Below, piece by piece: positions 34,621-46,815 of a DNA stretch of 64,000 bases. This DNA comes from Apteryx mantelli. Taxonomy: Eukaryota; Chordata; Aves; Apterygiformes; Apterygidae. Within the stretch, counting starts at the first letter, position 1; every line of letters starts with the position of its first letter. The notes beneath the pieces are model-generated. The model ran no database searches, was not told where the DNA came from, and saw only the letters and a program-made list of their open reading frames with translations. The stretch lies in the NCBI RefSeq assembly GCF_036417845.1, contig NC_089981.1, positions 82,377,268-82,441,267 on the forward strand, read 5' to 3'. The translations under genes and the position numbers were made by a program.

Positions 34621-36649
34621 GTGCTCTGTGGTCCATGAAGTTACAGTAAATATTTCACAGCAGGTCTGTGGAACCACACTGAACAGTTATATTGATAGTT
34701 TGTACAGCTCAGTTTGGCTCCAGGTGATCTGCGGCAAATGCCAAGGTGGGATAAAAAGGCCAGTGGTTTTCTAGCATTACTTTCTGCATACTCATGGGCT
34801 AAGAAATGCAAGAGGTTTTTGAAAAATACACTCCAAATCTACCCAGCTTGCCCATCACAATAGCACAGCACTCTCTCCCCTACTGGTTCTGCAATGAATT
34901 TCTGTGCAGCCCCAACCATTTCTCTTTCTTTGTTCTCTTTTTTTCCCCACCAAGCTTTGAATTTTATTTCTTTTTGTTGATTGTGCTAATACATCTCATC
35001 ATCTGACAGCACCCTGGCTGCGCATATCACTTCTCTACAGCTTACAACTATCACCCCCAGAAAACTATTTTGTTGGCATAACTTTGGCTACAGGCAAACT
35101 GCTGTATTTGGATTCCTGGCTCTGAATATAGTGGGGACCAAATGGCCCACACTGACAGTTCAAATAATTGCCGGCGCTTGTAACAATGATGTCTAGATTA
35201 ATGTATTAGTGCTGAAGTTTCCACCACATTTTCATGCAAGCAAACCAGATGTCAAAATAAATAGCTCTTGCCTGTGAAAACATCATAGCGTATTTATACT
35301 AGGAAGTTTATCAGTCTACCTCTGCCAGGCAAAAAACTATTCAGTCTATCCACTTGGTAGGCCATATTTATGAGCTGAGATTGTTCTGCTAGATTTGCAG
35401 GCTTTACTTTTGGCTTTACCTCCGTTTACTTTTGCTCACCCTGTTACTATCTTCTCTTCTCAGTGGCCAGCTCTGCTGAAAGCCGGTGTGGATTTCCTTT
35501 GCCATCACTGGGGGTAACATAGGCACGTTAACAGGCTTGTGAAACCTAGCTTTATGAGCAGTCTTGGAGCAATAACTTATAAATGAACTGTCCTTGCTAT
35601 TTATTGGCTGTTGATTATTAGCACAAAGCAATGTGGAAGTGCCCGGTGTGGTACCAAACTAGGATGTAATAGCTCAGATTCACTTATGTTCGGTACAGAA
35701 AAGGTGGACTCACACAACTCAGGAAATTTTTCCATGTTTGTGGAGAAGTGCTTACAGAACCAAAGGACTGTGAAACCACCAGCCAGCTTATACATGGAAA
35801 CGCAGGCAATGTCTAATGTGATGCCATGTGAAAAAAGTGATCTATTTATTCTTACAGCCAACAAATTAAGGTCCAGCTGCTTTGGAGAAAGATGCCAGAA
35901 GCCCAACAACAAGCACTGATGGCAGCACCTGCCTGTAAGGAAAGGTTTTCTCATTTTTGGGGGCAAATTAATGTGTGTCAACCTTCAGGCTTTCACAAGG
36001 GCCATCTTGTGCCCTTGTCATCAAGCTCTGATTATTAAGTCTGTGCATTTATTTTTTCACTATCTACCAGCTGCATGCTCCTTAACGTAGACTTACGGGC
36101 ATCAGTGTAGGAACAACTGCAATAGAGGTTGACCTATTGGTAGTAGAAATCCCCAAGTCTGTTCTTCCAGCTAGGAAGGAAGGTGAAGTCGGCAAGATGA
36201 ACACAAAAGCAGCTTTTGACCAGCTGCAGTGGCATTTAGATGGGGAATATTGGGTCCTTCCTGCTTTGAGGGATGGGTGGACTCTTGACAAAATTTAACA
36301 TTTCTGGAAACAAAGCTCTTCATGTGTATGCCTTATAGTGTTCCTGTCACTTCCAAAGGTGCTTGTTTATACAGGCCACATTCAGGAGGGAACAAGACTA
36401 TTTTAAACGCTCAACTTCACCTTGTGCCCAGTTTCACAATGCCACTCCAAACCAAATTTTTTGCTCCTGGATATGTTTGTTGGGTGAATCCCTACCTGAA
36501 ACTATAACTGAATCTGATCAATGTGCTAACTACTGATCAGGTACTAAGGAGAACTATTTGCTAGTAATGAGAAATAAACTAGGCAATATTTAATGGCTTT
36601 AAGTTAAATTCTCTGAATAACTGTTTTAAAATACATATGCATTTTCTGT

Positions 36650-36719
36650 ATAGGGCTTGGAGATAAGCTGTTTGAATAGAAGTCCAGTCTATCTCAGACA
36701 CACTCTGCCAGCAGGGTAT
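36650..36719 (+). repeat. 70-bp dispersed direct repeat, copy 2
   Basis: Same orientation as copy 1 and about 91% identical, with the match stopping abruptly on both sides. At five of the six differences this copy has T or A where copy 1 has C or G. It is followed 14 bases later by an AT palindrome. Confidence 0.9.
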
Positions 36720-36732
36720 TTTATATATACAC

Positions 36733-36756
36733 ATGTATTTTATATATAAAATACAT
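36733..36756. repeat. Perfect 24-bp AT-rich palindrome
   Basis: ATGTATTTTATA and its exact complement read on, centred between 36744 and 36745. The wider region (36721-36765) is a TATATA/CATGTAT-rich patch that could extrude as a cruciform. It looks like a mutated microsatellite rather than a binding site. Confidence 0.85.
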
Positions 36757-36992
36757 TTATGTATGTGTTTTTTTTCCCCAGTTTCTAACTGAGGAAAACA
36801 TTTAGATTGCTGAGTGAAATGTTTAGCCTTGATTGGGGCATTCTAATCGTGCCCAGGACGTATGGAAAGAGGAGGGATTAAAATTCACCAAGGAACCTAG
36901 GAGTCCTTGGCGAAATAATGGAAGACCGCTCCATACGTAGTCACTGAAGCAGGGACTGGAGCCATGGTGTCACTGCGGAGGTGACCGCCTGA

Positions 36993-37026
36993 CTTCTCTC
37001 TCCTCTCCTCTCCCCTCCTCCTCCTC
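36993..37026. repeat. 34-bp pure pyrimidine (CT/CCT) tract
   Basis: TCTCTCC, CTCTCC and CTCCTCCTC units with no purine. It partly shows mirror symmetry, so triplex (H-DNA) formation is conceivable. It is a simple repeat in RHOJ intron 1. Confidence 0.8.
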
Positions 37027-38424
37027 AAGCTGATGAGCTGTCCCAGACAACGGTGAAACAGCTTCAGGGAGAGGAGTGACACAGACCTGCCAAAGGGACC
37101 AGAGCAATTCCCAAGGAGGTGAGAACTGAATCTCCCACTTCTCAGGTATCTTAGTATATGAAGAAGCTGACACCCCTTCTTCCTTGTGAATATGCCCTAA
37201 ATCTGCATGCAACATCAACCTGTAAAATTGAGACATTTCAGCAATGCCAGAATTGTTCATTCCCAGCTTCCCCCCATGTTCTTTACCAGAATTTTTGTCA
37301 AGTCTTTCATTTATATAAAGAATAGTCTCCACCTGCAATTAAGGGCTTTTTTCTGTGTGTTTTTTCGTGCTTCTCTCAGGATAGAATTGGGGTGTAAGTT
37401 GAACTCTTCAGAAAGGGAGACCAGTCAGTGATTTCCCTGGGGGGTTTTACTCCTTCTCCGAATGAGAAAATAATCATCTTTGACAGACGTGACTCGAGTC
37501 CAAACCATATTCCTCCAGAGCAAGTGCATTATCTATGGATTGCAGCAAATGTCAGGGTGTTTCAATGCCCTCAGTTCTTCCTCCAGTGCCTTTCCGAGCA
37601 ATCACTGTGAAGTTATCGAGACACTGAATGTGGTGTGTTCTCCAGCATCTGGCATCCCCAGGGGTACTGTCGATATGTTTGCTTGCTGGGTAACATTTTC
37701 CTTCCTTCTTGAATGCTGTTTTGTGAAAGCACTTGGAGAGCGAGGAAGCCCCCTCCTGTTCACAGGCTTCTGCTGCTCTCTGGGACTTGCCCCAGGCAGG
37801 ACAGCAGTGCTCTTGTAGGAGCTTGTTTGAAGAAAATTGATTAAAAAAAGCCTGTTTATAGGTCTTCTTCTTTCCTACGGCATAACTGCTAAATGAGGGT
37901 CTCTATGGCTGAAATGTGAGGAACCCTGTTACACTCCAAGCAGGGACTGAAACCCAGTCATACATCAGAGGCACTTAGGTCTCTGATTCCCTTTAGTTCC
38001 AATAAGAGTCAGGCACTAAGTAACCGCTGAGACTCCATGTCCCTGGCTTCAGTAAACAGCAGCGCAACTATTCAACAAGAATACAAATTAATTATGGGTA
38101 GTGCATTTTTGCAGCACTTTCTGCCTTTTAAATACTTCAAGTGCATTCGTGAATGCTGTTTTGTGTCAAATACTTGTAAAGAAATGTCTTTCTTTGGCTG
38201 TTGCAGGTGAGGAAAACAGGCATAGGGCTGCCAGGAATTAGCTTCTCACATGCTGCTTTGGTTTTGATTGGGTCAGTGTCTGGGGAATCTCGTTTTAGCT
38301 GCCACGGACCTGTCTTGCAGAGATGTTATGCAGCTGCAGCTGAAGCTGGGAACGCTCAGGAAGTCTATAAATTAAAGCCCTAAGGAGCCTACAATCTGGC
38401 ACCCACCAAAGGAAGCTAGTCAAA

Positions 38425-38520
38425 AAAAGAGTAAGACCGACCTTAATGGCCTGTCTACGTCATTCAGGCTCGGTATGACAACCAGTTCAGCTGAGCTCTA
38501 AAGACTGCTAGTTGCTTTGA
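38425..38520. mobile_element. Possible end of a DNA-transposon-like repeat
   Basis: CCTTAATGGCCTGTCTACGT, then CTCGGTATGACAACCAGTTC and AGCT, resembles the terminal part of sauropsid short elements beginning GGCCTTGTCTACAC and continuing with GGTATAAC and AGTTCA words. Only one end is visible and divergence is high. Confidence 0.3.
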
Positions 38521-39224
38521 CTACAAGACTATCCTCCCTCCCTGCCTCTGTAGCTTTCCTCCTGTAGAAATATTCCCTTTGCTTTGAGGTAGCGCAGGAC
38601 TAAAACATGGTGTGGCCACAAACCAGGGCAGAGGAGAAGCGGTGTTATTAGACCTCTGCTCTCCTAGGGCTGCTCTGCCCCCGTAGTCTGCGATTGCCTG
38701 TGACTCAGGCACGGATCACTCTTTACTTCCACGTGTTCCCCGATTCCCTCCATCACAACAAACAAGATTTGATTACAGAAAAATTGACTTTCTACCTCAA
38801 TCTTGTCCTGCCGCTTAACTGTATTCTTTCTGAAAGGAAAATCAAAAGCTTGCTGTTTTGCCCTGTAATTGGCCTACACACAGCACTTTGCATGCAAATT
38901 GTACCAAATGCCTTCTTTAATTACTCCTGTAATCACTGCCCACCAACTCAGTACAGGCCTTTGATAGCGTTTTTCTAGAGGAGGTCTAGAAGAGCTCTGA
39001 GTAAACCTTATCATTTTCTGTCACCTCATCAGTGGATGAGATCTATGTTCTGCTGAACAAATACTTTTGCCCATCTGATATTTACAATATCTGAAAAACA
39101 TTTACAGTCTGCTTCCTGAGGTGGGAGCAGAGAGAGGCCTCGGGGGCCAGGATTCAGCTGATTTCACTCAGTGTAGCTCTTGGTGTAATGAGGTAGTGAG
39201 GAATTTGCTGCTTTGTCTTTAGGC

Positions 39225-39550
39225 CACAGACATTTAGTGATTTTAAAGCCAGATAGGATTCATAGCATCATTTATTCTGCTCTAAATAGCTTATCTAGTG
39301 TCTTCCTGCAAGGCATATTTTCTTGTTCTTGTATCATTCTTGTAGCTCTTTTCCAAATTCTTTTTAAAACAGTCACTAGGGCTAGACAGTATAGTCTAGC
39401 AATGCTTTCATTAACGATCTAGCCAGAGGTAACACAGCTTTCCTATTTCTACCTGTTATTCCTCAACTACTGTTCTAAAACTCTCATTGGTTCTGATTAT
39501 TCTCATTACTTAATGAGTCTTGCAGTACTTTGTGCTTTTCTTAAGGCCGA
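39225..39550 (-). mobile_element. CR1-type LINE fragment, antisense
   Basis: TTTTAAAGCCAGATAGGATT is followed by AAGGCATATTTTCTTGTTCT and then ATCATTCTTGTAGCTCTTTT-CC. Later blocks read AGACAGTATAGTCTAGCAAT and AGAGGTAACACAGC. These follow, in order, the blocks of a sauropsid CR1 3' region read in reverse: a GGCATGTTTTCTAATCC block, an ATCATTCTTGTGGCTCTTCT block, an ACACAGTATTCCAGC block and an AGAGGTAAAATAACC block. It is an old copy without a coding frame. Boundaries are approximate. Confidence 0.6.
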
Positions 39551-42500
39551 AGTCAAGTCATTTTTATGAGTATCTCAGCTTTTGTGTTTGTCAGCTTTTT
39601 GATTATATTCTTTTTAACTCTTGTGGTTGCAAGGATAACCTGGAAACTGTAACTCAGATGCCCACGGAAGACTCACAAAAAGGGAGGCAAATAGCCGCCC
39701 TGCCACGGCCTTCTCATGATATGGAAGTCAATGCTAAAGATTTTAGGAAGTCTGAGATAGACTATTCGGAGACGAGCATTTTCAGCAGGATGCTTTGGAT
39801 AGTTCTGAAAGTTTCTGAGAGGCACTATCCAAAAGCTTTTTAAAGTTTCCCTTCCAGACATCTCTCCACCACTTCCAAGGTTTGCTTTCCTCCTTGGACT
39901 CTTATTTCACTCAGCTCCCTCACCATTAGGTAAGAGCAAACAGACGGGCACCAGGATGAATGTAACGGGGAGCACCTGCCCTCCTCCTGAATTGTTCTTA
40001 AGAGTTTGAGAATTCCAGTGGAGTTAATGAGAAAATGTCCAACCCCAACTTGCATTACAGCCATGTTAGGAAAGCAGGCCAGCGCCAAATGACAGCTCTA
40101 TTGTCCCGTTCTGCAATAGAAATGGATTAATCTAGACAGTGTGATCCCACAGGCAGATTTACGACATGCGCTATGTGCTTTTTAGCATCTGAGAGGAATT
40201 AGGCCATAGATTCCTAACTTGCCCACAGCTCTCCACAGCTAGGTATTTGCTGTGCAGAGACAGCTAACAAAAAAGACATACCAGTCCACCAATCATTTTT
40301 ATTTCAAACAGCTGATATGAAGTGCTGTAAATCTTTCAAAGTGCATTGAGAAGACAGGCTTCAGAGTTGGCCAACTTACATGACAAAGAACACACAAGCA
40401 GTGGAGATGGATTAGAAAGATCAAGCAGAATGAATCTAGTCCAGAAATGGATGAAAGAGAATGGAAATTCCCAAAGCTTTCAGAACAAGCACAACACTAA
40501 AGCATGAGCCAGCTTCTTCCCAGTCTGGGACATTACTTATTTATAGACAGCATGAATGAAGTTGATTTATCGGAATCATTGACCTCATTGTTTGTAAAAT
40601 CAGCACTGGAGGATTTCCCCTGCATCTCAGTGAGTTATTGCTGTGCTAATCAATCCTTGAGCAAACTCAGCCTCTCTGATAGTGGAGTCTCGGGAACCTG
40701 GGGGGTCTCTGCAAGGAGAGCTGTGCCCAGTTCCTCCAGCAATACAGTCCTCAGGGAGCTCTTGGGACTTGAACATTGTGCAAAGCTGTGTTCGATAGAA
40801 AAGGCTAACATGATTATAGTGCTTTGGGAATTGAGGAACAATTGACATTGTGTCTAAAAGTGTTTTGTTAGATTTCATTCCGCCTTGAATATTGTGCTGT
40901 GCACTGAAGCAGACTGGGAGGTGCTTCCTGAAGAGTTCAGCTCACTGTGCACTGTCAGCCGTCCCCATGGAAGGCATTTCTGCTCTGGAGTTAAAAATAT
41001 GATAATAACTGTGTAGATAAATGCTCTAAATTTGCAGGCAAATTGACTCTGATATGCTCGTTTCAATGATACTCTAATTGAGGGTCTTGTTACTTTCTAC
41101 TGAAAGTAATAGCAGTAAATCAGAGCAAATGTCAGACAGAGGAACAAACGTAGTATTCAGTAGCATAAATAGATAGAACCTGAACATTAAAAATATTATG
41201 ATTGATCCTTAACAACAAAGAGTATTATGTATCTTCTTAACCTTGATGGAGGGAAGTGCTGATCTTGAGATCATGTGATTGTTTGTGGCACTGAGATGAA
41301 CAAAAGAACAACATTTTGGCTGTGACCAAAATGAGTGTGAGCCTATCCAAAAAATGAAAGGCAGAATGTGGATTATTATCTATATCTGTATTTTAGCTCT
41401 CGTAAGTAGTTTTAAAGCTTCCATCGCCATAGCACAGCATCTAGGAATAACTTTTTCTGGAGCTGGGATTATGGCTCAAGTCAATAGCAAAGGCAGTAGA
41501 ACTCTGAGATAATTAAAGAATAACTGATAATTGAAATAATCTTATTTTTAACTAGCAGTACAGCTGACCTCACCTGGAAAAGACCAGTTGTTATGGCATT
41601 TTTAGCTTTATTTTAACACAGATAAAGTCAGTCAAGACTCTTTAAATCAACTGTTTGCTGTAACCTAATTCTGTGAATTTGGAGTCTCCTAACAATGATG
41701 TCGAGAACACAGTAAGTAGAGCAAGGAGTGTGGATTTTACTCCAAGGAGAAAATGTGGGAATAATGGGAGCCTTTGAGTGTTTGTCTAGCTCCTCCCTAC
41801 TGTCCGTGTAAGGCAAAAGTAATTCGTCTAACTACAACTGTGTGCTGGGGGAAAAACTCTCTAAAGTAAGGTCAAGCATATCATTATTGAAGGAACGTGA
41901 GATTTGGCAACTAGCATCAGAATAAGTGGAATATTAATAGCAAAATGAAACAAATCACACTGAAATGTTCCCAGGCAATATGCAGGGTGCTTCACAAAAT
42001 GGGTCCAGAGTGTGGGAGGACAAGGCTCTCTATGTGGTCCGGGGGAATCACTGCAGTTCTCCACTACTTCTCTGCTTGCACTGCTTGAGGAGCAGAGCCA
42101 GGGTTCACAGGAGTTCCTGCTATTTCTGCATTTCTCCTCACCAGGGATGAGGTCTCTGGGTGACAACGGATGTATGTTGGAAGGGCGAGCGCCTTTCTCT
42201 GTGGACAGTTCCAGCATCCTGTGTTAAGAGCACCGAGAGGAAGAGGACCTCCAGGAGTACAAAGAAATCCTTCTCAGTCAAGATGTGTAAGCTGAACACT
42301 GATCTAGACTGTCAGTCCTTTCAGACTACTATTCAGGAGATTTCTGCCCAAAATCAGTGCTTATAATGTGCTCTTGGTTTGGGGAGCAATTTTTTGCCTG
42401 TAAAAGAGCATGAAAGTGCTCCAGAGAGGCAAAGCTGCTTAACAGCTCTGGCTATTTGCTGCTACAACGTCTCCCTAAACACTATGGTGATCTGGCCTGG

Positions 42501-43627
42501 TCTGAGTTAGATGGCAGCAGGAGCAGATAATGCTGATGGAGAAGCACAAAATATCTGCTCTGTAGTGGGCAGGTTGTCATCATAAAGGGCTGGATCTTCA
42601 GATGATGGTGTAGCAATTCAGTATTGACTTATGCTGGTAGAAGATCCCATGCCTTTAACGTGGCAGATGTCCCTGGTGCTTACTGAGAAAGAGACCTCAG
42701 CAAAAGCATTTTAACCCTCAGCGACTGTGAGTTTAGTGAATTGAATTCTTTGAGGACTTTGAGGATGACAATTTGGAGAGCTTTCATTTCTAGGATTGCT
42801 GAATAGCTCCTGGCTAAGCGTGGCTAAGAGTCCTGTTGGGCTGATGTTCTCTGCTGGGCATGCTGGATCCACGTATCCACCCCACATTAATCAGCACTGC
42901 TAACTGTGGTAGAAAAGCCAAGCAAGAAAGAGGCACAGGATTTGTGGCTGGGTCAGGGTGGTGGAGAGATGCTTTGCTAATGCTACAGCCCGCAGTGCAC
43001 TACCAGCACATCCTGCTATTGCTGAACGTGCTTCCAGGAAAAAAAAGGAGTTCTCTGTTTGCCAATGTATGTGACAAAAAGAACAGGTGCCAAAGTTAGG
43101 AAGAAAAATCTAGCTTTGGAGTGTTTTCCATAACAGCCTGATATGAAGGGAAATATGATTAAAGTGCAGGAATATAAAACAGGAAGCAGCCTGCTCTCTG
43201 TGCAAAGAGCTCATCTTTCCTATTCCTTACATTCAGCTACTAGTCAAGCTGGCCAAATCTGCGTTGAGGTAGCTGCAATAGCTAATGCGGGCTGTGGCTA
43301 GCAATGGGTTGGTGTGTGCTTGGGTGCTGCGTTTGAGCGCAGACCTCGGGGGATGTATGTGTGTCAGCCAGATGCTGCCACGAGCATTTGAGCAAGACAC
43401 CTGCAGTCGAACCTGCTCACAGGCTCGCCAAGCAGAAAGATGCCTTGGGCATTGCTCCAAAGTTACAGTAAAGCAGCTTAAAATAGCATCTTCTCCTCTG
43501 GGCTGTAAACTGCCCGAGCAGGCAGTTTACACACCCAAACTGGCACACCAAACTGAATCTAGGAGTCTCAGGTCCTACCCATGCTAAGGTAACTGAGAGA
43601 GTTCAGGAGAATTAGGTTTGCCTGAAC

Positions 43628-43715
43628 TCCAGCACTTCCATAGCTGATTTTTAGGCAAGGGATAGATTAAAAAACTTTTTGAGGCCCCTTCCAACACCAG
43701 CCTATCTTGTTGAAG
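43628..43715 (+). mobile_element. Short CR1-type 3' tail
   Basis: GGATAGATTAAAAAACTTTT and then GAGGCCCCTTCCAACACCAG match the end of avian CR1 copies in sense orientation, whose consensus is close to GAGGTCCCTTCCAACC just before the terminal ATTCTATGA units. The terminal units themselves are not recognisable here. The fragment is short and old. Confidence 0.45.
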
Positions 43716-45043
43716 TTTAACCCTGATGCTGGCTTTTCCAGTGGATGTTTCCCCATGAGGAATTGGTTGAAATGGCCCGCTCCTGGTCCCAAGGAAGGCC
43801 GCGATAGCATCGTTGCTTTGTATTTCACAGGAACAGAAGTCTGGCCCCTGTACTTACCCCGGTACCAAACCTTAGCTGCTATTTACCCTGCGGCTTACAG
43901 AGATTAGCCGAACATTTTGTCCAGCAGCAGCTCTAAAAAGATACGAGTGAGGGAGCAAAAATGTTAAACACAGAAAACAAATGGCTTGGAAATATTTAAA
44001 CCTTCTGATAAGAAAACCTGAAGTTAGGAGATTTATTTTTTTCTTTAGCTACCACGAAGGTTTCAAACATCGTTAATGCTTTCTCTACGCCCTACTGAGA
44101 AGCCCCCTACTTTCCTCTCCGGTGTGGCAGCTGCTATGGACAATGAAGTAATTGTAAGGTTGGAAAAGCAAAAGATCCAGATGGATGAAATGCCTGGTCT
44201 TAACCCTGTGTGTGTTTGTGTGCGTGCGTGTGAAAGGCAGAGAAGGTGAGTGAGCAAATGAGCAAACCTGTGCATATGATATACTTAGCCTTTTTCCAAG
44301 GGTAAAGGGTTGTGCTCGTGTGAGGCAGAAGGTACAAGAGCGTGATAAAGCCTCACTGATCCCCAAAAGGTTATTTCTTACTCAGCAGGCCAGCACACAC
44401 ACTTCTGTGGGATTATTTGGTAGCCATTTCAGCCCTGGTTAGGTCTTGCAGGAGAGCAAGAGACCAATGCTGGCTCCAGCCCAGCCCTGGACTTACAGGC
44501 ACAAAGTGCCTGTTTGAGCCCCTGCCAACGAATTTTGCCCTTTGGACAGACAAAATCTGAATTTCTAAATAGACTTGGGCATGAATTGTCATCTAGAAAA
44601 TGCAATTCCTGCAGAATCAAAAGTTTCCATGGGAAACTCTTGATTTGAACAGAAGAGTTGAGATGTGCCCATTGGGAGAAATGAAGTGAAATGGTGTGAA
44701 ATGAGTGACCCTAATCAGAACATCTCCCTTTGGTGAAAAGACCTAAACCGGTTTCTGTAAAGCCGTTTCCTAACGCCCTGGGAGGAGCCTGGTTGCACAA
44801 GAGCAGGACCCCAGTTGGGCACCATGGTGGGTCACGGCAGGCCGGTGGGAAACGTAGTCAGGATGGGGATTGTGGCAAAACACAAGTATCCGGCTGCCGT
44901 AAAGTGTTTTCATGATGGTGAAAATGCAGTTTAACATCAAGTGAAATTTTTTCAGGTTGTTGCAAGTACATTGAAACCAAGCATGAAATGAATTTGTTTG
45001 ATTTGAAAGTTTTGAAGTGAAGCAGTTAAGACTTTCCAGCAGC

Positions 45044-45071
45044 TTTATTTATTTATTTATTTGTTTGTTTG
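45044..45071. repeat. (TTTA)n (TTTG)n microsatellite
   Basis: Four to five ATTT units followed by two TTTG units. Simple repeat in RHOJ intron 1, and a possible decayed poly-A end. Confidence 0.85.
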
Positions 45072-46309
45072 CCATATGTTTGCCCTTAGGAACATTTTCT
45101 AATTTTTAACCTTTCATCCATGTTTACAATGAAACTTAATTCTGAAACGTATAGCTTTTCCAAGAGACAGGGACTTGGAGTGTTGTCCTGCCCTAACCAA
45201 AGCTCTTTAAATTCTAATACTTAGGTTAAAATTAATGAATCTAATTTCTCTGCTTGTCATCCCATGCTTGAATGCTGTTTTTGAATCAAATCATATGTTT
45301 CAAAGTAGCCTGAATTTCCAGTAATATCTTGCACTTCCCGTTAGCTATAACTCCACTTTAACTGTATTTGCTCTTGAAAAGATTTATGAGGCTTCATTCG
45401 CCTTTTCTTTCACCTAGCAAACGTCAGAGTCATCTCTCCTGAACTCAAAGGAATTGCTTTCGGCTGGGACCAATATCAGTCACAATGTCTTCTAGTTGGA
45501 AAAAAGTGAACTAATTTTGAAGTAAGCAATGTATATTTTTATGTAAATTGCTGTTAAAATATTTTGATTTGAAAAAGCAATGGTCATTTTAGTTCCAGAA
45601 GAGCAGAAATTTATGACCAAATTGTTATTTTTATAATGTCTTTGCTCCTTTCACTTAAATGAGAAATGAATAAAGTGAGCAAGATACTGGATAGCAGCAT
45701 ATACTTCAATTAAAACTTGAAATATTAGCCAATATGAAATTTGGCTTCTCTGCAAGTTACTTGTCCATCCAGGAAAAATATTATTTAGCTTCCATCTAAC
45801 ATTACTTAAGGTTGTATTTGCTTAATAATTTACAGAAATATACAGCTCTTAAAGCAGCCATTCTGAAAGACAGTTTTCAGCATAATGCCTGGTAATTTTT
45901 TCTTTTTGGCATTGCTCTCCTGAGAGCTTAGCAGTACGTTCCCCATTGTTTTCTGGGGCTTTAATCTGTATTGTGTATTGGAAAATGTTGACACACTTCT
46001 TCAGTCACATAAAAGTGACTCTAATGGGGATCATATCTAACTTGAGAGAATGGAGGCTTTGATAAAAATCACAGAATGTTGCAAATAAAGGAGAAATTAA
46101 TCAAGGTGGAAAACGCACAGCTACTTTCTGCAAAATATGAGCAAGTATGATGTGAATTATAATGCCTTTGATTTGAGTTACTGGTTAGCAGAGCGAGAGT
46201 ATTTCAAGCAGCAGTATTTTACACGATCAAATACACGTTTCAGCTACAGAAAACCCTTGTTTTTAAGGCAGACATTGTTCTTTGTTTCTATTTTTACGGC
46301 GGCAACACC

Positions 46310-46815
46310 TCGGATGATGACTCCATTGTCTCAGGCCTGCACAAACACGGGGCCGGGGAGCAGCCTCGCTCCGCAGAGCCAACAGGCTGACAATGAAGGT
46401 GGGGAAAGAAAACTTCCTGCTTTATGGCAAGGGAAGCAAGGTGCGCCCCGGCGAAGCGGCTCGCGCGGGGCCGCCGGCGGCAGCCGTGGGTCTAAGACCT
46501 TTATCTCGACGAGCCTTAGCCCAGGGCTGGGACCTCTTACACCCGACCTTCCTCTCAAAACTCGCCTCAGAAAAAGATTAGCGTGGCTAAACACTGCTGC
46601 CGTTGGAAATTGGTTTCCAGCGCCGCCGGGGCCAAGCTCTGCGGCTTCTGGCCTCGGCTGCAAGGGGAGGGCAGGTGTCGTTTTCCCTTTAGCGGCGGCG
46701 ATGGTGCTGAGTTTTCCGGCGTGCTGTAATTTTCCATTGATTTTTAATGAAGCGGTGCCGATGCTTGCACAGAAAGGCACCGCGGGGTCCTGCGCTGGCT
46801 TCCTCCGGAGCTGAA
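46310..46815. promoter_or_regulatory. CpG-dense patch A in RHOJ intron 1
   Basis: The core at 46440-46490 has about a dozen CpG dinucleotides in 50 bases (GCGAAGCGGCTCGCGCGGGG, CCGCCGGCGG). Further clusters (GCGCCGCCGGGGCC, GCGGCGGCGATGG) continue to 46.73 kb, inside otherwise AT-rich intron. In vertebrates such patches usually mark unmethylated promoters or enhancers. Which transcript it serves, if any, is unknown. The minus strand here does not encode the missing RHOJ P-loop exon. The longest open frame in the window (225 codons, plus strand) ends in this patch and is probably a composition effect. Confidence 0.5.

Noticed and set aside
44205-44240. (TG)n-like tract considered as a microsatellite
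   Set aside because: The GTGTGTGTTTGTGTGCGTGCGTGTG stretch is too interrupted to list with confidence as a functional or polymorphic repeat.
46137-46814. 225-codon plus-strand open frame, the longest in the window
   Set aside because: It runs from AT-rich intron into a CpG-dense patch where stops are rare. The peptide has low-complexity Gly/Ala/Arg/Pro parts and no family resemblance, and the opposite strand is open as well (194 codons).
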